A stretch of 64,000 nucleotides of DNA, from contig CATOOV010000005.1 of assembly GCA_951801955.1 (NCBI GenBank), positions 1-64,000 on the forward strand, given 5' to 3'. Within the stretch, counting starts at the first letter, position 1. Each line of letters starts with the position of its first letter. This document shows, in pieces, positions 9,444-18,752 of this stretch. The DNA comes from an uncultured Lachnospiraceae bacterium (GTDB lineage Bacteria; Bacillota; Clostridia; Lachnospirales; Lachnospiraceae). Made by a program: the position numbers and the translations under genes. The notes beneath the pieces were generated by a model, which was not told the DNA's origin, did not search any database, and was given only the letters and a program-made list of their open reading frames with translations.

Positions 9444-10580
9444 TTAAGTTTTACCATTCCCCGCTTCTCTTTCTGAGATACAAAAGCGGCAATGCCCCAT
9501 ATGGTACCGTTTGCCATGATAATAGGTTACTTTGCAGATATGGGGGGAAACTCCCAGGCTTTTGTCCTTCCGATGTTTATGCCTTTCTGAAATGCCAATT
9601 GCTTGAAAGACGCCCATCGTCATTTCCACCCCTGTATATTTCCCAAACATAGGATATAGTTCCGTCTTTGTGACAAATCCGCTGCCTCCGCCAAGCCAGA
9701 CGGACTGTGTGTCTGGGCGGTCTATCTCTGGATAATGATTCAAAAAACAATTATAGTAATTGTTTGCAAAATATTCAATGGCATCTTCCAAATATTCCTT
9801 GCCCACATCACAAATACTGGTATCAACCGTAATCTGGAAACGGATGACTGTCCCTGGACGCAAAGTCTCCCGCAAAGTATTCAATTTTTTCTCAGTTCCA
9901 TCTGTGTGAAGCTCCAACCTCTGGCACAGAACAAGATCTTGATTGGTTAAAGGTTCGCTGTCACTGACAACCATCCCTGCCATTTTATCATTGACAGCAT
10001 CGTCTACCTTTGTTGTGGATCTTTTCAACGTCTTGAAACAAACGGATTCCATCTTTATGGATTCCTTCTGGCAAATCATCCTTTGCCTCCTGCGATTTGT
10101 ACGGATTATTCCTTCTATCTGTTCTGCAAGGCTCTCGTATTTCTCAGGATTCTGTGAGAGGTCATATGCCTGGATAATTGTCCGCAGCATTCCCTTCAGG
10201 GAGCTTCCCGGCACATAAGGCATTCCATAAGCATCTTTTACAAATTCCAGCACAGATAATTTACTGTGTGTATCAATCACTGCATCCTGGCAGTCTACCT
10301 GATATTTTGCGCACTGCATAGAATCCTTTTTTGAAACTTTGTGACGTTCCAGCCAGCTCCCAAGATCCTCCCGGCTGTCTCCCAACATAAATCTGCCATA
10401 TTCGGAAATCAGATTGTTCTTTGACAGCAACAGACTCAATTTAGACAGATCCATAACAAAAATACGCTTTTCACTGGGTGAAAAAGCATATTCTTTTTTC
10501 CCGATTTCCTTTCCGCTTCCAATAAATACAGGTCCAACTGCCGTCAATTCCACATCGTATACTTTCAATACCTCTTTCAA
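9444..10580 (-). CDS. csm5: Csm5, type III-A effector RAMP protein
   Basis: A 378-residue RAMP-fold subunit that caps the Csm complex at the crRNA 3' end and takes part in crRNA maturation. The N-terminus (VELTAVGPVFIGSGKEIGKK) and the glycine-rich loop YVPGSSLKGMLRTII at about residues 120-135 are typical of Csm5. The length is usual for the family. Its ATG overlaps the csm4 stop by four bases (ATGA type), showing translational coupling. It is the last gene before the leader and array. Confidence 0.93.
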   Translation of the reverse strand: MKEVLKVYDVELTAVGPVFIGSGKEIGKKEYAFSPSEKRIFVMDLSKLSLLLSKNNLISEYGRFMLGDSREDLGSWLERHKVSKKDSMQCAKYQVDCQDAVIDTHSKLSVLEFVKDAYGMPYVPGSSLKGMLRTIIQAYDLSQNPEKYESLAEQIEGIIRTNRRRQRMICQKESIKMESVCFKTLKRSTTKVDDAVNDKMAGMVVSDSEPLTNQDLVLCQRLELHTDGTEKKLNTLRETLRPGTVIRFQITVDTSICDVGKEYLEDAIEYFANNYYNCFLNHYPEIDRPDTQSVWLGGGSGFVTKTELYPMFGKYTGVEMTMGVFQAIGISERHKHRKDKSLGVSPHICKVTYYHGKRYHMGHCRFCISEREAGNGKT

Positions 10581-11512
10581 GACACCACCTCCAAAAAGAG
10601 AGGTTTTGCGTAACGGTATACCGGATGACTTCCATTATCACCCACATCATAAACATCTCCTTGAAATTTATTCAGAAAACAGGAACCAGCCTGAAATACA
10701 TACAGATCCCGTTTCCGTGACTGCTCCTTTGCATATGTCTCCGACATTACAAATCCGCTTCGCTTGGTAAGAAGGTAACTTGCCTGCTGCAAAGCTTTCT
10801 CCAGTTCTTCGTTGGTGGGCAGGCTCACAGACAAGGACATATATACAGAACCTTTGTCTGATTGCAAGCGTCTGTAAATTTCCTCTGGCAGCTTTCCCAA
10901 TTTTAGTTCAAAACGCCCCAGTCCGGCACTGCGTTTCCCGCCAATTCCAGATAGAGATACTCCCATAAGGCATTCCTCTAACTCCCATGCGTCCTCCTCT
11001 GATTGATACCCCACGATCAAATACAAACCGCTCCCAGGTTTAAAGTAATATACCCCTACCCGAAAGAGATCGGTTTCTTCTTTTCCCCTGATGGCTGCAG
11101 ATACCCTTGTCACTTTGTCCCCAAGCCCTTTTCGAAATTTTTCATTTTCTTGCTTTACATCCAAAGTCCCCCCCAAATATTGCTCCAGCTTTCCAACTGG
11201 GACATACGCCAGTTTTTTATATGCTTTTTTCAGAGTGGAATCTGCCTGATCCTGTTCTGTGTCTACCTTCAGCATGGGCTTTGGTAAATAATAGGTGGTC
11301 CCTATATAGGGAAAGGCATCTGAAATACAGATTTCCCCTGCCGCAGCCTTTTTTACAAAATGTTCAAGCTGCTGGTTTCCCTGTTTTAAACATTCCTGGC
11401 ACATAGCGGAAAAAATGGTATCCGCACACAGCGTATATTCCGTATCATCCAATGACTTTTTTCCAAAATGCACCCCAGTAGTAAATTCAAACTTGTAAAT
11501 CTTATATTCCAT
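10577..11512 (-). CDS. csm4: Csm4, type III-A effector RAMP protein
   Basis: A 311-residue Cas5-like RAMP that holds the crRNA 5' handle and contacts Cas10. The start (YKFEFTTGVHFGKKSLDDTE, then ADTIFSAMC) matches the Csm4 N-terminus. A glycine-rich segment, VSLSGIGGKRSAGLGRFEL, lies at about residues 190-210, as expected for this subunit. The gene begins three bases after csm3 and overlaps csm5 by four bases, so it is inside one tight operon. Confidence 0.93.
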   Translation of the reverse strand: MEYKIYKFEFTTGVHFGKKSLDDTEYTLCADTIFSAMCQECLKQGNQQLEHFVKKAAAGEICISDAFPYIGTTYYLPKPMLKVDTEQDQADSTLKKAYKKLAYVPVGKLEQYLGGTLDVKQENEKFRKGLGDKVTRVSAAIRGKEETDLFRVGVYYFKPGSGLYLIVGYQSEEDAWELEECLMGVSLSGIGGKRSAGLGRFELKLGKLPEEIYRRLQSDKGSVYMSLSVSLPTNEELEKALQQASYLLTKRSGFVMSETYAKEQSRKRDLYVFQAGSCFLNKFQGDVYDVGDNGSHPVYRYAKPLFLEVVS

Positions 11513-11515
11513 CGC

Positions 11516-12187
11516 CTACACATCCTTTAAAAGCTTATTACAGGTTTCTAATATGTCTTCTGACAATTCTCCCACGATTATATCTGCGCCCAGGTCATGA
11601 AATTTCACTTTCCCATATCCTCTGGAACCATTTCCTCCTAAGTAGTCATACTGCAAAAGCTTCATTCCCTGTGCAATTACTTCAAAATCTTCTGTAATTT
11701 CCTGTTGCTTCTGCTCCTGTTCATAAAATTCATAGATAAAATCAATACCAAATTCAGCTCCCCGTACAACACGCTCAATCTGCCTGGGATTTGCCATTGC
11801 AGTAATGCGGTTAATGGTATTTTCAAACTTTATCTCTGTTAGGCTTTGCAGCCCATATTCCCGCAGCTTTTTTGCATTCGTAAGCATCATATCTGAAATA
11901 ATCATACGGCTTCTCTTTAGGTTCCCTTTTTTTGCCGAACCAAACAACCTCGTCAAACGTCCATCATCTTCATCTGGTATTGCCGCCAAGGTCTCATTAT
12001 AGGATTTTGCCAGCAGCGTCCTCATTTTTCCCTTTAAGGAACTGCCCGGAATCATAGGGGCATTTGTCCTTGCATCTTTAATCACTGGTGCATCCACCGC
12101 TCCAATTGCGGCATAGGCAGATGAACCGCCAATATGCATTCCTGTTACCACTTCTAATTTCCCTGTAATCTGTATCTTTATGTACAT
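11516..12187 (-). CDS. csm3: Csm3, type III-A backbone RAMP and target-RNA nuclease
   Basis: A 223-residue backbone subunit present in several copies per complex; it cuts target RNA every six bases. The start is placed at the ATG at 12187 (MYIKIQITG), not at 12199, because GGAGG lies five bases upstream of it. This also puts the catalytic aspartate in AIGAVDAPV at D32, the position known for S. epidermidis Csm3. The Gly-rich loop MIPGSSLKGKMRTLL follows. The active-site Asp is present, so RNase activity should be intact. Confidence 0.95.
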   Translation of the reverse strand: MYIKIQITGKLEVVTGMHIGGSSAYAAIGAVDAPVIKDARTNAPMIPGSSLKGKMRTLLAKSYNETLAAIPDEDDGRLTRLFGSAKKGNLKRSRMIISDMMLTNAKKLREYGLQSLTEIKFENTINRITAMANPRQIERVVRGAEFGIDFIYEFYEQEQKQQEITEDFEVIAQGMKLLQYDYLGGNGSRGYGKVKFHDLGADIIVGELSEDILETCNKLLKDV

Positions 12188-12229
12188 TGCATCCTCCATT
12201 CTGTGCGCTTTTTCAATACAAATTTCCCC

Positions 12230-12625
12230 TTAATTGTCTTTTCCACCATAAAATCTGTGATAAGCCACCAATGCTTCCATATATTTGTGAAATAACAAAT
12301 ATTGCTTCTTATTGTCCTTGATCTCATCCACGCATTTTAAAATATCTGCCTTTATAATGAAATCTTTTACAGAAGGCTCCCGTCCTGCTTCATATATAAA
12401 ACGGACTTTCAGATATTGGATTCTTCCACAAATTTCATCGCTCAAAGAATCAACCTGACAATTTAGCACCTCATTGTAAATATCTGTTGCCATTGTCAGA
12501 AGATTTCTAATTTTTGTGGTTGTAACCATCGGCATTGGTTTCCCAGTCCTCTCATTTTTTCTGTTCTTATGCGCCAGAATGGTCTGTTCTGCCTTCTCTA
12601 CATAGGTTGTCTCCGTTATCACCAT
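12230..12625 (-). CDS. csm2: Csm2, type III-A small subunit
   Basis: A 131-residue, mostly helical and charged protein. It is assigned to Csm2 from its size, from the ending YMEALVAYHRFYGGKD, which is typical of the family, and from its place between cas10 and csm3. Csm2 lines the interior of the effector filament and contacts target RNA. Its start overlaps the cas10 stop by seven bases, and a GAGGAGGAAGG ribosome site lies inside the cas10 end. Confidence 0.9.
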   Translation of the reverse strand: MVITETTYVEKAEQTILAHKNRKNERTGKPMPMVTTTKIRNLLTMATDIYNEVLNCQVDSLSDEICGRIQYLKVRFIYEAGREPSVKDFIIKADILKCVDEIKDNKKQYLLFHKYMEALVAYHRFYGGKDN

Positions 12626-14991
12626 GTTCCTTCCTCCTCATCCCTGATACTGTATGCATACAGATTGATTGCTGTCTTTAACTGCCTGCAGTCCTTTCCC
12701 TCCCGAATCCACTGATACATATTTCTGGAAAACTCCTTGTAACGCCCTTTTTCCTCATTGCTTGATTCATTCCCAGGTTCCATTTTTGCCAAAAGGTAAA
12801 CATACCTGGCGAGATTGACCTTATCCTCCTGCCTGCATACCAGTTCCAGCAAATGATACAAAAAACTTTTTCCCCGATCCTCAGAAGACTGGAAAAATTC
12901 CCGGATTGCCTGGTATTTCTCCCCGATCACCTCATTTTCAAATACCTGCCAGGAATAGGTTCCATCGCTGACCATTATGGTGTCGCCGCTTTGTGGGTCA
13001 GCTTCCTCATGATTTTCCCCGTCAGGCAGAATGGTCACTGCATTTTTTCCTGGACACATTTTAGACTCTTCCTCCAACCCTGCAACCTCAGAGGCGCTGA
13101 CATGAATTGGAAATTTCGGCTGATAAATGCCAATTCCTGCTGAAATAGACAAGGATCCCTCTGTATATCTTTCAAATGCCTGCTGAATATCTATGGCAAG
13201 CTCCAAAACATCATCCCAGGCGCCCACAAGGAACAAATCATCGCCGCCAGAATATACAACGGCTGCTTTCCGCTCTTTTTTTTCTTTGCTGTGCATATGA
13301 TACACAGGCTCTTTCAGTATTTGATTGATATGGTACTTAAAAAACATGGAGAGCTGCCTGGATAAAGCAGCCGTCCTGGACAACGTTACATACTTATCCC
13401 CATTTTTTTCACTTTCAAAGCCAGAAACAAATGCTTTTCCCAAATTATCCACATCTGCCCGCAGAATTCCAATCCGCTTGACTCCCTCTGCCTGCCGCGC
13501 AAATTCCTCGCTGCTGTCTCCAGTCGTATAATCGCCAACCCAGATTTTTGAAGCAAAATGTTTTCCCGAATACATCTTATTTTTTCCATAAGCACGAAGA
13601 AACGAGTCCTGCTGCGTATATTCCTCGAAAGACTCCTCCTGACCGGCAATCAGATAAGCGCCAAAGGGCAGCGGCAGTGCATCCTCCCGTTTTGTTTTGA
13701 CAACCACAAAAAAATCACTGTATAAAATATCCTTTGAAATGCGAAAGATTGCCGAACAACTCTCGCACATTCCTGACTGGACCAACTGTCCAAGCCTTTT
13801 GCAAACTTTACATTCCCTAGTATCATCTGCTGGTTTTCTTTGGTTTAACTCTTGAATCTGACCTGCTGTATACCTTGCACATTTCTTCTTAGAGATCGCT
13901 GCTCCCACCTGCTTAAAAATATCTGCATAACTACCTGCTGGCTCGTTCCTCAAATCCCTGGCGGAACACGCTGCAAGAGCAGAAGCCATGAAAAGTGAAA
14001 TATCAAACTGTTCCAGCAGCCACTGGTTCAATTCCCTTTCAAAATCCATTACAACCTGTTTGGTTTTTTGTGTATTCGCCATCAAAATATAACAATGCCC
14101 GCCGCCGGAATAGATGAGGTTTGCCCTAGACAGTTCCAATCGCTCCAAAAGCGTATCCACCACATGCTCCATCATAATTTCCAGATAAAAAGAACGTGCA
14201 CGCAAATTCCGCAGCGCCCCCTCACTGTGTATAGTATAGATAAAATTTTGAATCCCGGAGATATCCATGGAAAACAATGCGAACATTTTTTCTTCCTGAA
14301 ACTCTCTGCCACGGCGCCAAAGCTTGTCCTTGTAGTCTGTAACCTGTTTCTCCTGGAGATAATCATAAATACAAGTATTACAAGCCGCCGTCAATTTGAG
14401 ATGGTCATACAAACAGACATCTGACAATTCATCTTTTGCCGTGGAGGATGGAACATAACTGAGATTCCCCTCCAAGATTTCCAAAATAGAATTTAAATAC
14501 TCTGGTTCCCACATAATCCCACGCAAATTTTCCAGCAAATTTTGTTTTATGGTAAGATAAAAATGCTGGTCAAATACGAATTTTTCCTCAACCGGAAAAT
14601 TAATGCCTTCCTTCTCTCCCAATATCCTCGGATGATAAAAAAGTTTTTTGTCATTGCCATTTAAAATATTAAAGACAGATTCCAAGGGAGTTTCTTTGTC
14701 ACTCTCCTTTTCCTCCATATCCGATTTCCTGTGCTCTGCCGCAGCCGTGATATTATCTGCAAAATATGTAATATATGCAAAGGAATCCGCGGGTATCTCT
14801 GCATTTTCTAACTCTGCCCCATGATGATACCGGACGGATTCCAGCACCTGTCTCTCTTTCAGCCCGGCTTCTTGCATTAAAAACTCGTAACCACTGACAC
14901 TGTGTTTTCTCCCGTCACCTTGTTGGTAAACCACCTTTCCCACATCGTGGAGCAGTCCGCCCACAATTAACTGCACCCTTTCTTTTGTCAT
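12619..14991 (-). CDS. cas10: Cas10/Csm1, type III-A signature subunit with HD nuclease and cyclase motifs
   Basis: A 790-residue large subunit. Residues 9-20 hold the HD nuclease motif GGLLHDVGK (H15, D16), with a second histidine pair in RYHHGAE near 54-60. This domain degrades single-stranded DNA at transcribed targets. A zinc ribbon lies at C394/C397 and C409/C412. The second Palm domain has SGGDD (GGDD 582-585), the cyclic oligoadenylate synthase site, which fits the presence of csm6. Both active sites look intact. The start is preceded by AGGAGGAGAAG. It is the first csm gene after cas6, 113 bases downstream of it. Confidence 0.96.
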   Translation of the reverse strand: MTKERVQLIVGGLLHDVGKVVYQQGDGRKHSVSGYEFLMQEAGLKERQVLESVRYHHGAELENAEIPADSFAYITYFADNITAAAEHRKSDMEEKESDKETPLESVFNILNGNDKKLFYHPRILGEKEGINFPVEEKFVFDQHFYLTIKQNLLENLRGIMWEPEYLNSILEILEGNLSYVPSSTAKDELSDVCLYDHLKLTAACNTCIYDYLQEKQVTDYKDKLWRRGREFQEEKMFALFSMDISGIQNFIYTIHSEGALRNLRARSFYLEIMMEHVVDTLLERLELSRANLIYSGGGHCYILMANTQKTKQVVMDFERELNQWLLEQFDISLFMASALAACSARDLRNEPAGSYADIFKQVGAAISKKKCARYTAGQIQELNQRKPADDTRECKVCKRLGQLVQSGMCESCSAIFRISKDILYSDFFVVVKTKREDALPLPFGAYLIAGQEESFEEYTQQDSFLRAYGKNKMYSGKHFASKIWVGDYTTGDSSEEFARQAEGVKRIGILRADVDNLGKAFVSGFESEKNGDKYVTLSRTAALSRQLSMFFKYHINQILKEPVYHMHSKEKKERKAAVVYSGGDDLFLVGAWDDVLELAIDIQQAFERYTEGSLSISAGIGIYQPKFPIHVSASEVAGLEEESKMCPGKNAVTILPDGENHEEADPQSGDTIMVSDGTYSWQVFENEVIGEKYQAIREFFQSSEDRGKSFLYHLLELVCRQEDKVNLARYVYLLAKMEPGNESSNEEKGRYKEFSRNMYQWIREGKDCRQLKTAINLYAYSIRDEEEGTW

Positions 14992-15104
14992 CTTCTCCTC
15001 CTGCCCACACTTTTATCAGATGGGTGACCACGTTCACTTGCGATACTGCAAAACCAGCGCCCGCGACAGCCCACCTTGATTTTGCTGCAAAATTCTCTTA
15101 TCAC

Positions 15105-15845
15105 TTATTCCAACACTTTTAAATGCCCCATTCCCATAGCAGCTTTTATCCCAACTCCAGAATATTCCCCAAAATGCAAAAGCATATTTATGAAATTAAC
15201 CATCGCCTGGGGACCGCTGACACGAATTGTAATTTCACCCATAAATGCCGGGATTTTCGCCCCATGTACAGAATAATGGCAGCTTCTCAGGCGATATTGC
15301 ACAACCTTGCTGTACTGGACCAGTTGTTCTAATACTTCTTCGTTTACCACCGTTTCCTTCTGGGATGCCGCATCATATTTGTTCATCAGACTTTGGTAAA
15401 TCAAGGGTAAATCTGGAAAAAACACATATTCTCCACGACGTTTAAAAGCGGTTGGCGTTTGAAATTGTATTTTTATATAACGATTGGCATTTGTAAAATA
15501 ATATTGATCCATAAAATCATTGCTCTCCAGCTGCAGCAATTCCTTTCTTCCAACAGACACCTTCCAATTATAATACTGCAAATAAAATTCTTTAAATTTA
15601 CTGCTCTGCAGAGGAGAAATTACATGCTCATAAGCTTCCTCATTGGTAGTACAGATTGTCCATATATTTTCTCCATCTTGCTGGCTAACTGATTGGCTAT
15701 AGGGATGCAATGCAGATTTGTGAAGCTCGTTGGCATATTCCATGTCCACTTGCTCCATTAAGATACCTTGTAAAAGAACTGCTTTCTGCCACGAAAATTG
15801 TTCTCCTTTTTCCGGCTTCAGTTCCAGTTCTAGTTTCGCAAACAT
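15105..15845 (-). CDS. cas6: Cas6, CRISPR pre-crRNA endoribonuclease
   Basis: A 246-residue RAMP protein that cuts pre-crRNA within the repeats. The C-terminal glycine-rich loop SGVGIKAAMGMGHLKVLE is diagnostic. An HKSALHPYSQS segment at about residues 42-52 supplies a candidate catalytic histidine. It is the first gene of the minus-strand cas operon. The preceding 150 bases contain a TATAAT-like -10 (minus strand, 15881-15886). No cas1 or cas2 is next to it; the region upstream is sulfur metabolism. Confidence 0.93.
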   Translation of the reverse strand: MFAKLELELKPEKGEQFSWQKAVLLQGILMEQVDMEYANELHKSALHPYSQSVSQQDGENIWTICTTNEEAYEHVISPLQSSKFKEFYLQYYNWKVSVGRKELLQLESNDFMDQYYFTNANRYIKIQFQTPTAFKRRGEYVFFPDLPLIYQSLMNKYDAASQKETVVNEEVLEQLVQYSKVVQYRLRSCHYSVHGAKIPAFMGEITIRVSGPQAMVNFINMLLHFGEYSGVGIKAAMGMGHLKVLE

Positions 15846-16006
15846 GTAGATTCCCCTTCCTTTTCCCCATTTTTAGACATATTATAACATTTTCATTTTC
15901 AATAATCTACATTATAATTTCTTTTGCGCGAGTGTGCATGTTAGTCTTCTCATAGAGGAATTATGAAAAAAATCCCTCTATAAGAAAAAAACTGACCCAT
16001 TAAAGA
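15846..16006 (-). promoter_or_regulatory. Probable promoter region of the cas operon
   Basis: On the minus strand a TATAAT hexamer at 15881-15886 lies 36 bases before the cas6 start codon; no good -35 is seen at 17 bases. Further upstream a short hairpin (ATAGAGG ... CCTCTAT, about 15952-15981) is present. Confidence 0.35.
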
Positions 16007-16052
16007 AAAACAACAGGACATGGTTTCAAAAATCTGTTAGATTTCCCATGTC
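16007..16052 (-). terminator. Intrinsic terminator of cysK
   Basis: An 11-bp stem (ACAGGACATGG / CCATGTCCTGT) with a loop of about 20 bases, followed on the minus strand by TGTTTTTCTTT. It lies about 95 bases after the cysK stop codon and separates it from the cas operon. Confidence 0.7.
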
Positions 16053-16113
16053 CTGTATATATTTTGCCTAATACGGCAGCCCTGCAGATTGTATGCTGGC
16101 TAATATATGAAAA

Positions 16114-16155
16114 AACACACATATAGGAAGTTCGATAGGGTTTCCTATATGAGAA
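16114..16155. repeat. Short palindrome of the TTTCCTATATG family
   Basis: CATATAGGAA and TTTCCTATATG form a stem around GTTCGATAGGG, followed by AGAAATAAT. Nearly the same hairpin and tail occur at 19070-19110, and half of it at 35811-35830. This copy overlaps the cysK stop codon and supplies its last codons. Confidence 0.6.
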
Positions 16156-17077
16156 ATAATGGTGTGGAATAATACCTGTCGCCGCTGTCGGGCAGCAACG
16201 CCACAATAGTCTTTCCTTCCTGTTCTTTACGCTTTGCAAGTTCTATTGCCGCATACAAAGCGGCGCCTGAAGAAATCCCAACCAAGACCCCTTCTGTCTT
16301 TGCCATTTCCTTTCCCATCTCAAATGCCGCCTCATTCGCAACCGGAAAAACCTGGTCGTACACTTTGGTATTTAACGTATCTGGTACAAAGCCTGCGCCG
16401 ATTCCCTGAATTTTGTGCGGACCGCCCTTTCCCTCAGACAATATCGGGGATGCAGACGGTTCCACCGCAACCACCTTTATCTGAGGATTTTGGGACTTCA
16501 AATATTCGCCCACTCCAGTAATGGTTCCTCCTGTTCCAACGCCTGCCACAAAAATATCTACCTTTCCTTCGGTATCTTCCCATATTTCTGGACCAGTGGT
16601 ATCTCTGTGAATTTGCGGATTTGCCGGATTTTCAAATTGCCCTGGAAGAAAGCTGTTCGGAATCTCCTTTGCCAGCTCTTGTGCCTTTGCAATCGCCCCT
16701 TTCATACCTTTGCCGCCTTCCGTGAGAACTAATTTGGCGCCATATGCTTTTAAAATATTTCTGCGCTCCACACTCATGGTTTCTGGCATAGTAAGGATTA
16801 CCTGATACCCCTTTGCGGCTGCAATTGCCGCAAGACCGATTCCCGTATTTCCTGAAGTCGGCTCAATAATCACAGAGCCTTCCTTTAAAACCCCTTTTTT
16901 CTCTGCATCTTCAATCATAGCTTTGGCAATACGGTCTTTCACGCTTCCCGCCGGATTAAAATATTCCAATTTCACCAGCACTCTTGCCTTTAGACCATAC
17001 TTTTTTTCAATATTAACTACTTCCACCAATGGGGTATTTCCAATTAACCCCAAAGTTCCCTGATATATTCCAGACAT
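16145..17077 (-). CDS. cysK: Cysteine synthase A (O-acetylserine sulfhydrylase)
   Basis: A 310-residue fold-type II PLP enzyme making L-cysteine from O-acetylserine and sulfide. PNPLVEV-like IGNTPLVEV is at residues 12-20, the PLP lysine in [10 protein letters not shown] at about 43-52, and [10 protein letters not shown], which binds substrate carboxylate and phosphate, at about 74-83. The end ([14 protein letters not shown]) is standard, but the last two residues are encoded by an intergenic palindrome that carries the stop codon. The start follows AAGGAGGCAGGCAG. It lies about 210 bases downstream of metY on the same strand and may share its transcript. Confidence 0.95.
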   Translation of the reverse strand: MSGIYQGTLGLIGNTPLVEVVNIEKKYGLKARVLVKLEYFNPAGSVKDRIAKAMIEDAEKKGVLKEGSVIIEPTSGNTGIGLAAIAAAKGYQVILTMPETMSVERRNILKAYGAKLVLTEGGKGMKGAIAKAQELAKEIPNSFLPGQFENPANPQIHRDTTGPEIWEDTEGKVDIFVAGVGTGGTITGVGEYLKSQNPQIKVVAVEPSASPILSEGKGGPHKIQGIGAGFVPDTLNTKVYDQVFPVANEAAFEMGKEMAKTEGVLVGISSGAALYAAIELAKRKEQEGKTIVALLPDSGDRYYSTPLFLI

Positions 17078-17089
17078 TCTGCCTGCCTC

Positions 17090-17286
17090 CTTTATTCAGT
17101 TTTCCCTGATAACCCTTGGACTTTAAACTTATTTCACGGTTCGAAATGACCTTTAAAACTTATATGGTTCAAATTGACCTTTAAAACTTATATGGTTCCA
17201 AATGATCTTTAAAATTTATTTTATGGCTTGAAATGTTTCCATTAACCCTTTGGTAATATCATCCATACCTTAAAAACTTTCGTAAT
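17090..17286 (-). pseudogene. Remnant copy of the metY 3' end with tandem repeats
   Basis: Read on the minus strand, 17215-17268 encodes GMDDITKGLMETFQAIK and a TAA stop. This aligns with the metY C-terminus (IDDIIEDLEEAFQAVK, stop), which lies just upstream. Further downstream the sequence repeats a unit of about 29 bases ending TTTAAAGGTCA three to four times. The simplest reading is a duplicated metY tail that decayed and then expanded. No longer coding frame remains. Confidence 0.65.
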
Positions 17287-18594
17287 TTATTTTACCGCCT
17301 GAAATGCTTCCTCTAGATCCTCGATAATATCATCAATATGTTCTGTGCCAATGGACAGACGGATGCTATTTGGCGCAATTCCTTGTTCTTTCATTTCCAC
17401 CTCGTTTAGCTGGGCATGGGTGGTGGAAGCCGGATGGATGGCAAGAGATTTCACATCCGCTACATTTGCCAGAAGAGAAAATATTTCCAGGTTATCGATA
17501 AAGTCTTTTGCCGTCCGCTCATTTCCCTTTATCTCAAAGGTAAAAATAGAACCGCCTCCCTTGGGGAAATATTTCTGATATAATTCCTGCTGTCTTGGAT
17601 CTGTACTGACAGACGGATGATGTACCCTTTCCACCTGGGGATGGCTGTTTAAGTATTCTACCACCTTCAAAGCGTTTTCCACATGACGTTCCACCCGCAA
17701 AGACAAAGTTTCCAATCCCTGCAGAAAGATAAATGCATGGAACGGGGAAAGGGTTGCCCCTGTGTCTCTCAAGAGAATCGCGCGGATTTTTGTCACAAAA
17801 GCTGCTGCTCCAGCCGCCTTGGTAAAGCTGACACCGTGGTAGCTTGGATTGGGTTCGGTAAGGGAAGGAAATTTCCCGGATGCTTCCCAATCAAATTTTC
17901 CACTGTCTATAATTACGCCGCCAATAGCAGTTCCATGCCCTCCAATAAACTTGGTCGCAGAATGAATTACAATATCTGCCCCATGTTCTATGGGCCTTAC
18001 CAAAAATGGTGTGGCAAAGGTGCTGTCCACCACCAAGGGAATCTTATGCGCATGTGCAATCTCTGCAATTGCTTCTATATCGCTTACATCAGAATGGGGA
18101 TTACCCATCGTTTCAATATAAAGCGCCTTTGTCTGTTCCCTGATGGCTGTCTCAAAGTTTTCCACCTTGGAAGGGTCTACAAACGTTGTAGTGATACCAT
18201 ATTCTGGAAGGGTATGTTCCAGAAGGTTATAACTGCCGCCGTAAATATTGTTTGCTGCCACAATATGGTCCCCGCTCTTTGCAAGGTTTTGAATGGTATA
18301 TGTAACAGCCGCGGCTCCCGAAGCTACGGCAAGCGCTGCCACGCCTCCTTCCAAAGCTGCGATCCTTTGTTCAAAAATATCCTGGGTCGGATTTGTCAGC
18401 CTTCCATAAATATTTCCTGCATCCTCCAAACCAAACCTTGCTGCAGCATGGTCAGAATTGTGGAACACATAAGAAGAAGTGGCATAGATTGGCACCGCTC
18501 TGGCATCTGTAACTGGATCTGGCTCTTCCTGTCCTACATGTAACTGCAGCGTCTCAAATTTCAATGTTCTGTCTGTGTATGTCTTCTTACCCAT
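17287..18594 (-). CDS. metY: O-acetylhomoserine sulfhydrylase
   Basis: A 435-residue Cys/Met-metabolism PLP enzyme that converts O-acetylhomoserine plus a sulfur donor to homocysteine. It has the family features YGRLTNPTQDIFEQRIA near residue 63, the PLP lysine in VIHSATKFIGGHG at about 205-217, and the long region (FPSLTEPNPSYHG) that distinguishes MetY from MetB/MetC. The start follows AGAGGAGAAAACG. Downstream is cysK; upstream on the same strand are a JAMM peptidase, a ThiF-like E1 and a rhodanese-TtcA fusion. This is the same gene company as in Wolinella succinogenes, where MetY takes sulfur from a thiocarboxylated carrier protein. Confidence 0.95.
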   Translation of the reverse strand: MGKKTYTDRTLKFETLQLHVGQEEPDPVTDARAVPIYATSSYVFHNSDHAAARFGLEDAGNIYGRLTNPTQDIFEQRIAALEGGVAALAVASGAAAVTYTIQNLAKSGDHIVAANNIYGGSYNLLEHTLPEYGITTTFVDPSKVENFETAIREQTKALYIETMGNPHSDVSDIEAIAEIAHAHKIPLVVDSTFATPFLVRPIEHGADIVIHSATKFIGGHGTAIGGVIIDSGKFDWEASGKFPSLTEPNPSYHGVSFTKAAGAAAFVTKIRAILLRDTGATLSPFHAFIFLQGLETLSLRVERHVENALKVVEYLNSHPQVERVHHPSVSTDPRQQELYQKYFPKGGGSIFTFEIKGNERTAKDFIDNLEIFSLLANVADVKSLAIHPASTTHAQLNEVEMKEQGIAPNSIRLSIGTEHIDDIIEDLEEAFQAVK

Positions 18595-18702
18595 ATCGTT
18601 TTCTCCTCTTTTTCATATATTACTCCGTTTAAGATGCTTTGGAGTATGGTCTATATTTTCCTATTATTCCTACCGAGTTACTTGGTTATTTGATGTAAAA
18701 AT

Positions 18703-18743
18703 AATATAACCTATTTTTCACAAAGTGTCAATAGGTTATTTTT
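18703..18743 (-). promoter_or_regulatory. metY promoter with an operator-like palindrome
   Basis: On the minus strand TTGACA (18726-18731) is separated by exactly 17 bases from TATATT (18703-18708), 109 bases before the metY ATG. The inverted repeat AATAACCTATT / AATAGGTTAT overlaps the -35 and the start of the -10, so a bound repressor would block RNA polymerase. Rrf2-type regulators of sulfur genes (CymR) use AT-rich palindromes at such places; assigning CymR is inference. Confidence 0.7.
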
Positions 18744-18752
18744 ATTATATAG

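Noticed and set aside
17683-18543. 286-codon plus-strand frame
   Set aside because: Antisense to metY, which has all its conserved motifs; composition is atypical and there is no start context.
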